Assembly: GCA_045654645.1 (NCBI GenBank)
Contig: JAZONR010000045.1
Location: forward strand, 1-28,721
DNA from: HGM04593 sp045654645
GTDB taxonomy: Bacteria > Bacteroidota > Bacteroidia > Bacteroidales > Bacteroidaceae
Length of the DNA: 28,721 bases
Reading direction: 5' to 3'
Shown: positions 7,574 through 14,526 of the stretch, one piece after another
Layout: every line of letters begins with the position of its first letter
Position numbering within the stretch: position 1 is the stretch's first letter
Translations under genes and position numbers: made by a program
Notes under the pieces: model-generated
What the model was told of the DNA's origin: nothing
Databases searched by the model: none
What the model saw: the letters and a program-made list of their open reading frames with translations, nothing else

Positions 7574-8609
7574 AGTCATATATTTTTTGGTTAAACAATT
7601 CTTCTTCTCCGTTTAGTATCTCCACCTCAATGGGCAGGGCGCAGATGTTCTGCATTATGAGTTGCGGAATGTCGTTGCGGCCCAATAGCCTTGTGGCGTC
7701 CTTCTCGGTGGTGAGCAGCATTGTGCAGCCCTGTTTCTTGTATTGTGTGGCTATCTCATCAAGCTCTGCCGTGCTGAAGTTATGGTGGTCGGGGTACTGC
7801 ATAAGTGTTACCGTGGCTCCACGTCTCTCCATTTCGGCTTTCAGCGGCCGGGGTGTTGCAATGCCTGTTACAAGGAGCACGTTGCTTTGGGGGGTGATGG
7901 TGGCTTTGTCGCTGCCAAAAACCTTATAGGGCTCTCCGTAACGCACCGATGAGAAGTAGAGAGGCGCTTCGCTGTATTTTTTAATGTATTGCCTGTACCA
8001 ATCGGCCTGTTGCGGGGTAAGTCCCTTGCACTTGGTCAATATTATTATGTTGGCGCGCGAGATTCCGCGCAGGCTCTCTCTCAAACGGCCAAAAGGCAAC
8101 ACATTATCGTTCCACACGGGGCGGTTGCTGTCTATCAGCAGAATGTTCAGCCCTGCCTTCACGTAGCGGTGCTGATAGGCGTCGTCAAGTATTATCGCTT
8201 GCACCTCCTTTTCTTCGGCAAGGAGCCTCTCTATTCCTGTAACACGCTTCTCACATACAGCAACGGTTATGTTGGGGATTTTGTTCTTTATCTGGAACGG
8301 TTCATCGCCTATGAGCTGCATCGGGGTGTGGGCGTCGGCTTTTATGTAGCCCTTGCTCTTGCGCCCATAGCCGCGGCTCAGGAGTGCTGTGTTGCACCTC
8401 TGCTTCAGCAGTTTTATTATGTATTCGGTGTGAGGGGTTTTGCCTGTGCCGCCCACTGAGATGTTGCCCACGCAAATTACCGGCAGGCCGAAGGTGTGGC
8501 TCTTGAGCACTCCGGTGTCAAAGGCCAGGTTTCTGACGGCCATAACCCAAGCATAGGGGTTTATGACGTCAATGAGTGTGCGTAGAATAGTTCTCTTTCT
8601 TGTGCGCAT
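7545..8609 (-). CDS. lpxK: Tetraacyldisaccharide 4'-kinase (lipid A synthesis)
   Basis: LpxK phosphorylates the 4' position of the lipid A disaccharide precursor at the inner face of the cytoplasmic membrane. The 354-residue protein has the family P-loop GGTGKTP at 53-59 inside GNISVGGTGKTPHTEY, a hydrophobic or amphipathic N-terminus suited to membrane contact, and the LSRGYGR and LDDAYQHR segments typical of LpxK, plus TTEKDATRL near the C-terminus. It is the first gene of the minus-strand operon. Its last codons overlap punA. Bacteroidales lipid A is often monophosphorylated by a later phosphatase, but LpxK is still required upstream of that step. Confidence 0.95.
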   Translation of the reverse strand: MRTRKRTILRTLIDVINPYAWVMAVRNLAFDTGVLKSHTFGLPVICVGNISVGGTGKTPHTEYIIKLLKQRCNTALLSRGYGRKSKGYIKADAHTPMQLIGDEPFQIKNKIPNITVAVCEKRVTGIERLLAEEKEVQAIILDDAYQHRYVKAGLNILLIDSNRPVWNDNVLPFGRLRESLRGISRANIIILTKCKGLTPQQADWYRQYIKKYSEAPLYFSSVRYGEPYKVFGSDKATITPQSNVLLVTGIATPRPLKAEMERRGATVTLMQYPDHHNFSTAELDEIATQYKKQGCTMLLTTEKDATRLLGRNDIPQLIMQNICALPIEVEILNGEEELFNQKIYDYVAENSRNS

Positions 8610-8613
8610 ACTG

Positions 8614-8621
8614 CAAAATTA
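8614..8621 (-). promoter_or_regulatory. Possible -7 box for the lpxK operon
   Basis: On the minus strand this reads TAATTTTG, a match to TAnnTTTG, ending only 4 nt before the lpxK ATG. The transcript would be almost leaderless. No -33 TTG is found at the usual spacing, so the call is weak. Confidence 0.3.
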
Positions 8622-8742
8622 TACAATAATTCATAAATAAGAGGTTATCTTTGTCCCAATTTTTATGACGAATGTTGTGATGCTGTGTTAAAAAATATTA
8701 TAAATGGGGTTTTTCTTAAAATGGGGCAACGATTTTTTGATA

Positions 8743-8777
8743 TTTGTTCACTGATTCGAAAAAAAAAACTACTTTTG
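8743..8777 (+). promoter_or_regulatory. Possible promoter for tRNA-Ser and the exb cluster
   Basis: TTTG at 8743-8746 and TACTTTTG at 8770-8777 match the Bacteroidetes -33 and -7 elements, with a 23-nt spacer that is slightly long. A run of ten A lies between them (8759-8768). Another isolated -7-like TATCTTTG is at 8646-8653. The rest of 8610-8847 is AT-rich and shows no gene. Confidence 0.35.
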
Positions 8778-8847
8778 CCGTGAAATAGAGTGTGCTTTTG
8801 CAAAAAAAGTTGTAACTTGCAGCCCGATTAGCTATAGTGCACAGTAG

Positions 8848-8935
8848 GGAAAGATGCTCGAGTGGTTGAAGAGGCACGCCTGGAAAGCGTGTATACGTCA
8901 AAAGCGTATCGGGGGTTCGAATCCCCCTCTTTCCG
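8848..8935 (+). tRNA. tRNA-Ser (anticodon GGA)
   Basis: An 88-nt cloverleaf with a long variable arm, as expected for tRNA-Ser. The acceptor arms GGAAAGA (8848-8854) and TCTTTCC (8928-8934) pair fully, with discriminator G8935. The anticodon stem is CACGC/GCGTG, and its loop CTGGAAA carries GGA at 8882-8884, reading UCC and UCU. The T arm has GGGGGTTCGAATCCCCC. CCA is not encoded. exbB starts 49 nt downstream with no obvious promoter of its own, so the two may share a transcript. Confidence 0.97.
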
Positions 8936-8984
8936 CTGATTTTGAATAAATTAACTTAAAATATTAATCTAAAAATTACACAAA

Positions 8985-9833
8985 ATGAAAAAGCTTTTTG
9001 CAATCGTTGCAATGTTGGGCTTGTTCACAGTAGCCCAGGTAAATGCTCAGGATGCAACTCCTGCAGCTCCCGCACAGGATGCAGTTGCCGCTATCAGCGA
9101 CACAATTCCTAATGATTCAATCCCTGCTGATACTCTTGCTGCCGAGGAGGCTGCCGAGGAGGTTGCCGAAGAGGCTGCTGTTGCCGAGGGCGGTATCGTT
9201 GGCGTACACAAAGGCTTGAAGACAAAGTTCATTGAGGGTGGTCCCGAGTTTATGGCGCTTGTATCTATTGCGCTTGTTATCGGTCTTGCTTTCTGTATCG
9301 AGCGTATCATCTATCTTAGCCTTGCAAAGGTAAATGCAAAGAAGCTTATGGGTGCTATTGCCAAGGCTCTTGAGGCTGGTGATGTTGAGGCTGCAAAGGA
9401 TGTTTGCCGCAACACTGCAGGTCCCGTTGCTTCTATCTGCTATCAGGGTCTTTCTCGTATCAACGAGGGTCTTGACACCGTTGAGCGTTCAGTAGTTTCT
9501 TATGGTAGCCTTCAGTCTTCAATGCTTGAGAAGGGTTGCTCTTGGATTACACTGTTCATCGCGATGGCTCCTTCACTCGGATTCTTGGGTACTGTGGTAG
9601 GTATGGTTATGGCGTTCGATGATATCCAGCGTCAGGGTGATATTTCTCCTACTATCGTTGCCGGTGGTATGAAGGTGGCTCTTATCACAACTATCTATGG
9701 TATTGTGGTTGCTCTTATCCTTCAGGTGTTCTACAACTTCATCCTCACAAAGATTGAGTCTATCGTTGCAGATATGGAGGATTCTTCAATCACTCTGCTT
9801 GACCTTCTCACAAAGTACAACCTCAAGAAGTAA
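8985..9833 (+). CDS. exbB: ExbB/TolQ/MotA-family proton channel protein
   Basis: This is the channel subunit of the ExbB-ExbD motor, which uses the proton gradient across the inner membrane to energise TonB-dependent outer-membrane uptake. The 282 residues carry a signal peptide (1-21, cleavage VNA before Gln22), then an Ala/Glu/Asp-rich periplasmic stretch (22-70) that E. coli ExbB lacks. Three membrane segments follow at about 88-110, 187-211 and 228-252. The conserved GFLGTVVGMVMAF (198-211) and the GGMKVALITTIYGIVVAL region of helix 3 mark the family. It is followed by a four-helix protein and two exbD genes on the same strand. Confidence 0.93.
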   Translation: MKKLFAIVAMLGLFTVAQVNAQDATPAAPAQDAVAAISDTIPNDSIPADTLAAEEAAEEVAEEAAVAEGGIVGVHKGLKTKFIEGGPEFMALVSIALVIGLAFCIERIIYLSLAKVNAKKLMGAIAKALEAGDVEAAKDVCRNTAGPVASICYQGLSRINEGLDTVERSVVSYGSLQSSMLEKGCSWITLFIAMAPSLGFLGTVVGMVMAFDDIQRQGDISPTIVAGGMKVALITTIYGIVVALILQVFYNFILTKIESIVADMEDSSITLLDLLTKYNLKK

Positions 9834-9858
9834 TAACAGCTAAATAAGTTTTAATATT

Positions 9859-10302
9859 ATGAAAGCTGATTTGTATACTAAAATATCAAAGTATGTCCTC
9901 TATGGGTTCGCAGCTTTGATAGTGGTGGTTTTCGCCCTCTTCTTCTGTGTGGGTGAGCCATTGACTATCGAGCAGATCTCTGAGGCTACTAATGAAAGGA
10001 CAGAGCTCTCCTATCCAAAGTTTACTGAACTCTCTTTGTATCTCTGCTATGCAATGTTTGTTGTAGCATTGCTCCTTGTGCTTGTGTTTGAGACGGCTGC
10101 AGCCATCAAGAATGTTATGTACAGCACAGCAGGTTTGCTCAAGAGAACAGTACGCATTGTGATTGTGGCGCTTGCTGTTGTTGGGCTCTACTTTGTATCG
10201 CCCGATAATGTGGACTTCCTGATCTACCTTCAGTATTCATTGTTCGGTATTGCCGCACTGCTTATGGTAGGCAGTCTCCTAATTTCAAAGATGCGTTCTT
10301 GA
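9859..10302 (+). CDS. Four-helix membrane protein between exbB and exbD
   Basis: A 147-residue protein of no family I can name. Hydrophobic segments lie at about 12-32, 58-82, 96-113 and 122-143, with a short polar segment (QISEATNERTELSYPKF) between the first two. It sits 25 nt after exbB and 27 nt before exbD, so it is very likely cotranscribed with the motor genes. An accessory or assembly role in the Exb complex is an inference from position only. No enzymatic motif is visible. Confidence 0.85.
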   Translation: MKADLYTKISKYVLYGFAALIVVVFALFFCVGEPLTIEQISEATNERTELSYPKFTELSLYLCYAMFVVALLLVLVFETAAAIKNVMYSTAGLLKRTVRIVIVALAVVGLYFVSPDNVDFLIYLQYSLFGIAALLMVGSLLISKMRS

Positions 10303-10329
10303 TTAACCCTTTTATAACAAAGTTACATA

Positions 10330-11016
10330 ATGGGAAAAAGTAATAGAAAAGTTCCGGGAATCAACGCCAGTTCAACTGCCGATATCTCGTTCATCCTGCT
10401 TATCTTTTTCTTGGTTGTAACCTCGATGAACTCTAACTTCGGTTTGCACGTAATGTTGCCCAACCCGCCGGAGGAGCAGAATCAGGATGACCCTGAGGTT
10501 CACGAGCGCAACCTGTTGAAGGTGTATGTGAATATGGATAACGAGATAATGGTTACAGCCGGTAAGCTGAGGGATGGCGAGAAACCGTTGATGCTCAACG
10601 TGGACGAGCTTGGCGAACTTCGCGAGCTTGCCAAGGAGTTCATCACGGCTAACACTCCCGGTGGCGTTGTGAATGATAATTATCCTGAGCCCAAGAAGAA
10701 GATGGATACAATTACATACATCAACGAGGCGGGTCTTCAGCTCTTCTATCCAGAACCTCACAGCAATGTGGTGAGGAACAACCAGCACGTGATTACCCTG
10801 CAGACCGACCGTTCTACAAAGTACGAGGTGTACTTCAAGGTTCAGGAGACTCTGTATGGTGCTTATAACGACCTTCGCGATGAGTTTGCAAAGGAGGTGT
10901 ATGGTGTTCAGGATCCCGCCAAGCAGTTGAGCATAGACGAGCAGGAGTTGTGCCGCAGACGCTATGTAAATATGATTTCCGAGGCTCAGCCTATTGACAT
11001 TGGTAAGAGAAAGTGA
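10330..11016 (+). CDS. exbD: ExbD/TolR-family biopolymer transport protein (first copy)
   Basis: ExbD threads through the ExbB pore and carries the proton-binding Asp. In this 228-residue protein a single membrane helix follows a short cytoplasmic N-terminus, and Asp18 in SSTADISFILLIFFLVVTSM is in the position of the essential Asp. The periplasmic part (about 40-228) is longer than in E. coli ExbD (141 residues in total) and contains an extra acidic and Pro-rich stretch near 46-60. The second exbD starts 1 nt after its stop. Confidence 0.92.
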   Translation: MGKSNRKVPGINASSTADISFILLIFFLVVTSMNSNFGLHVMLPNPPEEQNQDDPEVHERNLLKVYVNMDNEIMVTAGKLRDGEKPLMLNVDELGELRELAKEFITANTPGGVVNDNYPEPKKKMDTITYINEAGLQLFYPEPHSNVVRNNQHVITLQTDRSTKYEVYFKVQETLYGAYNDLRDEFAKEVYGVQDPAKQLSIDEQELCRRRYVNMISEAQPIDIGKRK

Positions 11017-11017
11017 T

Positions 11018-11488
11018 ATGAGTAAGTTTAGCGATAAAGGAAAGGCAGAAATGCCTGAATTGAATACCTCGTCATTGCCCGACTTGATTTTCTCAATCTT
11101 GTTCTTCTTTATGATCGTTACCTCAATGCGTGAGCAGGAGGTGAAGGTGCAGGTTGAACTGCCCAGCGGTACAGAGTTGTCAAAGATTGAGCGCAAGTCT
11201 GCGATTACAAACATCTACATTGGTACTCCTATGAACAACAAGGAGAGCCAGGAGGCCGGTATTCAGTTGAACGACCGCCAGTTGTCTCGCCGCGAGGTTA
11301 ATAACCTCAGGGCCTACATCGTGGAGGAGAAGGAGCGTTTGGGTTCTAAGGCTGCTAAAATGAAAGTAGCTCTTAAGATTGACAACAATATCGATATGGG
11401 TCTTTTGTCTGATGTGAAGATGCAGTTGCGTAAGGCTTATGCATTGCAGATTGTCTACTCGGCCAACGAGGAGAAACCGGGCAATTGA
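11018..11488 (+). CDS. exbD: ExbD/TolR-family biopolymer transport protein (second copy)
   Basis: This 156-residue paralogue of the preceding ExbD has the proton-binding Asp22 in SSLPDLIFSILFFFMIVTSM followed by one membrane helix and a periplasmic domain. The ATG at 11018 is chosen because it follows the upstream TGA directly and gives the standard N-terminus. A TTG at 10994 in the same frame would only extend into the upstream gene. Bacteroidetes commonly carry two exbD genes in one cluster, and the two products may form a mixed dimer in the ExbB pore (inference). Confidence 0.92.
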   Translation: MSKFSDKGKAEMPELNTSSLPDLIFSILFFFMIVTSMREQEVKVQVELPSGTELSKIERKSAITNIYIGTPMNNKESQEAGIQLNDRQLSRREVNNLRAYIVEEKERLGSKAAKMKVALKIDNNIDMGLLSDVKMQLRKAYALQIVYSANEEKPGN

Positions 11489-11510
11489 TTTTAGTGATAT
11501 ATTCAATAAA

Positions 11511-11552
11511 CAAGAGAGGCATCGACCGTGGTCGATGCCTCTCTTGTTATTT
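11511..11552. terminator. Terminator between exbD and folA
   Basis: A perfect inverted repeat (arms 11511-11526 and 11531-11546, starting CAAGAGAGGC and ending GCCTCTCTTG) closes a CGTG loop. The downstream tract TTATTT is a modest U-tract. It separates two convergent operons and may serve both. Confidence 0.8.
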
Positions 11553-11596
11553 AAAATTCTGTTCTCTTTTGTGCAACAGTTTGCAGTGGTGTGCTG

Positions 11597-12091
11597 TTAC
11601 TCTCTTCTAAGATAGGTGATGAAGTTGTAGTTGAAGTTGTGTTTCTCGTCGATGCCGTGCCTCTCTTGTTCTATCACTTCCCATTCGTTCTTGTTGAATT
11701 GGGGGAAGAAGGCATCGGCCTCTTCGGGGGTGTCATCAACCTCGGTGAGGCACAGTATGCTTGCCATAGGCAAAGCTGTCTTGTAGAGCATCTCACCGCC
11801 AATGATGTAGACAACCTCTTCGTTGGTGCAGTTTGCAAGAGCCTCCTCAAGCGAACTGAATGTTTCGCAGCCGGGGAAGCTGCTCTCCTTGCGCGAGAGC
11901 ACGATGTTTCGGCGGTTGGGCAGTGCACCTTTGGGCAGTGAACGGAATGTGTTGCTGCCCATTATTATTGTGTGCCCGGTGGTCAGTTCCTTGAAGCGTT
12001 TCAGGTCGTTGGGCAACCAATAGATGAGTTTGTTCTTGTTGCCAATTGCGTTGTTGCGCGCAATGGCTGCGATGAGTGCCAGCTTTTGCAT
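11597..12091 (-). CDS. folA: Dihydrofolate reductase
   Basis: DHFR reduces dihydrofolate to tetrahydrofolate with NADPH, which is needed to recycle the dihydrofolate made by thymidylate synthase. The 164-residue protein has the classic N-terminus ALIAAIARNNAIGNKNKLIYWLPNDLKRFK with the active-site Trp and the acidic Asp, then TIIMGSNTFRSL and VYIIGGEMLY for NADPH binding. The ATG at 12091 gives this standard N-terminus. A TTG at 12115 in frame would overlap thyA and is not preferred. folA lies 10 nt downstream of thyA, a common pairing. No resistance-type change can be judged from sequence alone. Product identity is very secure. Confidence 0.96.
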   Translation of the reverse strand: MQKLALIAAIARNNAIGNKNKLIYWLPNDLKRFKELTTGHTIIMGSNTFRSLPKGALPNRRNIVLSRKESSFPGCETFSSLEEALANCTNEEVVYIIGGEMLYKTALPMASILCLTEVDDTPEEADAFFPQFNKNEWEVIEQERHGIDEKHNFNYNFITYLRRE

Positions 12092-12101
12092 ATTGTCTGT
12101 T

Positions 12102-12896
12102 TTATACGGCCACAACGCCCTTTATGTGTGGGTGGGCATCGTAGTCCTCGAGTGAGAAATCTTCAAACTTGAACGAGAAAATATCCTTTACATCGGGGTT
12201 TATTACCATACGGGGCAGTTTCTTGGGCTCTCGTGTGAGCTGCAGATTGGCCTGCTCTATGTGATTGAGGTAGAGGTGTGCGTCGCCCAATGTGTGGATG
12301 AACTCGCCGGCCTTCAGGCCTGTAACCTGTGCCATCATCTGCAGCAGCAGTGCATAGGATGCAATGTTAAAGGGTACGCCTAAGAAACAGTCGGCGCTGC
12401 GCTGATAGAGCTGCAGGCTTAGTTTGCCGTTAGCAACGTAGAACTGGAACATTGCGTGGCAGGGCGGCAGGTTCATATTCTTGATGTCTCCAACGTTCCA
12501 GGCGTTCACAATTATGCGGCGCGAGTCGGGGTTGTTCTTTATAGTCTCCACAACCTCCTTTATTTGGTCAATGTGTTCGCCGTTGTAACCGGGCCACGAG
12601 CGCCACTGGTATCCGTAGATGTGCCCAAGGTCGCCGTTCTCGTCGGCCCATTCATTCCAAATGCGCACGCCGTTCTCCTGCAGGTATTTCACATTGGTGT
12701 CTCCATTGAGGAACCACAGCAGTTCGTGGATTATGGACTTCAGATGTAGCTTCTTTGTTGTGAGGCAGGGAAATCCCTCCTCAAGGTTGAAACGCATTTG
12801 GTGGCCAAACACGCTTAGCGTGCCGGTGCCGGTGCGGTCATCCTTTTTCGCACCTTCTGTTAGGATGCGGTTTAGCAGGTCGAGATATTGTTTCAT
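12102..12896 (-). CDS. thyA: Thymidylate synthase
   Basis: ThyA methylates dUMP to dTMP using methylene-tetrahydrofolate. The protein has 264 residues, the same as E. coli ThyA. The nucleophile Cys146 lies in LPPCHAMFQFYV at the same residue number as in E. coli. The DDRTGTGTLSVFG phosphate-binding segment, the LWFLNGDTN segment, and QLYQRSADCFLGVPFNIASYA (dUMP contacts) are all intact. It is the first gene of the thyA-folA operon, and its product generates the dihydrofolate used by the next gene. Confidence 0.98.
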   Translation of the reverse strand: MKQYLDLLNRILTEGAKKDDRTGTGTLSVFGHQMRFNLEEGFPCLTTKKLHLKSIIHELLWFLNGDTNVKYLQENGVRIWNEWADENGDLGHIYGYQWRSWPGYNGEHIDQIKEVVETIKNNPDSRRIIVNAWNVGDIKNMNLPPCHAMFQFYVANGKLSLQLYQRSADCFLGVPFNIASYALLLQMMAQVTGLKAGEFIHTLGDAHLYLNHIEQANLQLTREPKKLPRMVINPDVKDIFSFKFEDFSLEDYDAHPHIKGVVAV

Positions 12897-12919
12897 CTTT
12901 ATGTTCTTGGAATATTATA

Positions 12920-12941
12920 CCGCAAATATACTATTTAGCGG
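12920..12941 (-). promoter_or_regulatory. Possible thyA promoter with overlapping hairpin
   Basis: The minus strand carries TATATTTG (12923-12930), a match to TAnnTTTG, ending 26 nt before the thyA start. The box lies inside an imperfect inverted repeat with outer arms CCGC (12920-12923) and GCGG (12938-12941) and inner AAATA/TATTT. No good -33 element is seen at the standard distance. Confidence 0.4.
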
Positions 12942-13039
12942 CTTAACATCCTAATCGCTTCTCATCTAAATTTGCTTTTTTTATGATATTATGCATTGAT
13001 ATTTTTTCATAAATGGTGCCTTGTGCTATCATAATTTAC

Positions 13040-13047
13040 TATCTTTG
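13040..13047 (+). promoter_or_regulatory. -7 box for the rRNA methyltransferase gene
   Basis: TATCTTTG is an exact TAnnTTTG match. A TTG at 13021-13023 lies 16 nt upstream, shorter than the usual 19-20. Transcription from here would give a leader of about 85 nt that contains the palindromes at 13062-13090 and a 22-codon upstream ORF. Confidence 0.5.
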
Positions 13048-13055
13048 CATAATTA

Positions 13056-13124
13056 ATGAATATTCTTGTGCAAGAATGGGTTGTGCAACCTTGGGGGATA
13101 TCTGTTGTGGCATCCCCGTTGTGA
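13056..13124 (+). other. Possible 22-codon upstream ORF
   Basis: An ATG at 13056 opens a frame that ends with TGA at 13122-13124, 16 nt before the methyltransferase ATG and in a different frame from it. The peptide has Trp at positions 8 and 13, and its VQxW pattern occurs twice because of the underlying DNA repeat. It may be chance or a leader peptide. No direct evidence of translation is visible. Confidence 0.2.
13062..13090. repeat. Two tandem palindromes with shared TTGTGCAA core
   Basis: ATTCTTGTGCAAGAAT (13062-13077) and GGTTGTGCAACC (13079-13090) are adjacent inverted repeats built on the same core TTGTGCAA, with core starts 15 bp apart. They lie just downstream of the -7 box, in or at the start of the transcript, and could be an operator or two small RNA hairpins. 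Confidence 0.5.
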
Positions 13125-13140
13125 GCAACTTTTTAATGTG

Positions 13141-14496
13141 ATGAAACTTGATGCAGGCTTCATAGATAGAACAGAAACACTTTTCGGCAAGGAAAGGTTC
13201 GCACGTTTTGTAAAGGCTCTTGAAGAGGAGCCCGTTGTCAGCATACGCCTTAATACCTTTAAGCAAGGTGGATGTGCCGGCTCGGTTGCCGTGCCTTGGG
13301 CTGCAGACGGGTACTATCTGGAACAGAGACCGGTGTTTACGGCCGACCCTCTTTTCCACGCCGGATGCTACTATGTGCAGGAGGCTTCGTCTATGTTTGT
13401 TGAGCAGGTGGTTAAGCAGTATGTCTCCTCGCCTGTGCGCGCGCTTGATTTGTGTGCGGCTCCGGGCGGAAAGACAACGCATCTTCACTCGCTGCTGCCA
13501 CAGGGTAGCCTGTTGGTGTCGAATGAGCCTGTGCCCTTGCGTGCGCAGATTCTTGCCGAGAATGTGATAAAATGGGGGTCGCCGGCTGCCGTGGTTACCC
13601 GCAACGAGCCTGCCGATTTTGGCTGCTTCGGGAACTTCTTCGACTTGATAGTGGTTGATGCGCCCTGCTCGGGTGAGGGAATGTTCCGCAAGGATGCCTA
13701 TGCTGTGGAGCAGTGGAACCCCTCCATTGTGGAACAGTGTGTAAAGCGTCAAAGACGTATTTTGGAGGATATATGGCCCTCTTTGCGTCCAGGCGGTCTT
13801 TTGATATACAGCACTTGCACCTTCAACAGAGAGGAGAATGAAGATTGTGTCTCCTGGATTGCAGATGAACTTGGTGCAACCCTGCTGCCGGTTGATGTTG
13901 ATGCGCAGTGGGGCATAACGGGGTCGCTTACAGAATGTGATATTCCTGTTTACCGTTTTATTCCGGGCTACACTGCCGGTGAGGGATTCTTCATTGCGGT
14001 GTTGCGCAAAGATGGTGATGCGTCGCTTGCACAGCCACGCGCGCAGCGAATGACAAAGGCTCCGGCAAAGCTCAAGGCTTGTGTGGAAGGGTGGCTTAAA
14101 GAGTCTGATAATTTTGACATTCTGCAGCAGGATGAGACCTTGGTTGCAGTGCCGCGTGAACACGTCAATGTGATGCTTGCATTGCAGCAGAAACTAAAGG
14201 TGCTGCATTGGGCGCTTCCGCTTGCCGAGGTGAAGAATAACAAACTGTTGCCTCTGCATCAGTTGGCAATGAGCCGCGAACTGTGTAAAGACGCATTTCC
14301 GTGTGTGGAACTGGAGCGCGTGCAAGCGCTCTCCTATCTTCACCGCGAGGCAATGGTTTTCCCCGGGGCACCGCTTGGGTATTTGTTGCTTACGTATGCG
14401 GGCGTTCCTGTGGGGTTTGTAAAGAATATAGGCAACAGGGCCAATAACCTCTATCCCGCAGAGTGGAGGATTAGAAAGAACCCTGTTGAACTTTAA
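13141..14496 (+). CDS. RsmF-like 16S/23S rRNA cytosine-C5 methyltransferase (NOL1/NOP2/Sun family)
   Basis: This protein uses SAM to methylate C5 of a cytosine in rRNA (or tRNA). The 451 residues show the SAM-binding motif LDLCAAPGGKT (102-112), motif IV DAPCSGEGMF with Cys176, and motif VI YSTCTF with the nucleophile Cys226. A C-terminal part of about 150 residues resembles the RsmF/YebU C-terminal domain. The ATG at 13141 gives the usual start of the catalytic region. A TTG at 13066 in the same frame would add 25 residues through the palindromic leader and is judged unlikely. The exact target base cannot be decided from sequence. Confidence 0.9.
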   Translation: MKLDAGFIDRTETLFGKERFARFVKALEEEPVVSIRLNTFKQGGCAGSVAVPWAADGYYLEQRPVFTADPLFHAGCYYVQEASSMFVEQVVKQYVSSPVRALDLCAAPGGKTTHLHSLLPQGSLLVSNEPVPLRAQILAENVIKWGSPAAVVTRNEPADFGCFGNFFDLIVVDAPCSGEGMFRKDAYAVEQWNPSIVEQCVKRQRRILEDIWPSLRPGGLLIYSTCTFNREENEDCVSWIADELGATLLPVDVDAQWGITGSLTECDIPVYRFIPGYTAGEGFFIAVLRKDGDASLAQPRAQRMTKAPAKLKACVEGWLKESDNFDILQQDETLVAVPREHVNVMLALQQKLKVLHWALPLAEVKNNKLLPLHQLAMSRELCKDAFPCVELERVQALSYLHREAMVFPGAPLGYLLLTYAGVPVGFVKNIGNRANNLYPAEWRIRKNPVEL

Positions 14497-14526
14497 TTGA
14501 AAGATAAGAAATTTAAATACAAAAAA

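Noticed and set aside
8716..8901. A 61-codon minus-strand frame upstream of exbB
   Set aside because: It overlaps the tRNA-Ser gene on the other strand and is made of AT-rich intergenic sequence.
13066..13140. A 25-residue N-terminal extension of the rRNA methyltransferase from TTG
   Set aside because: It would start in the middle of a palindrome, and the ATG at 13141 begins the conserved part. Homologue alignment could overturn this.
13039..14163. A 374-codon open frame antisense to the rRNA methyltransferase
   Set aside because: The sense product has all NOL1/NOP2/Sun motifs. The antisense one has none.
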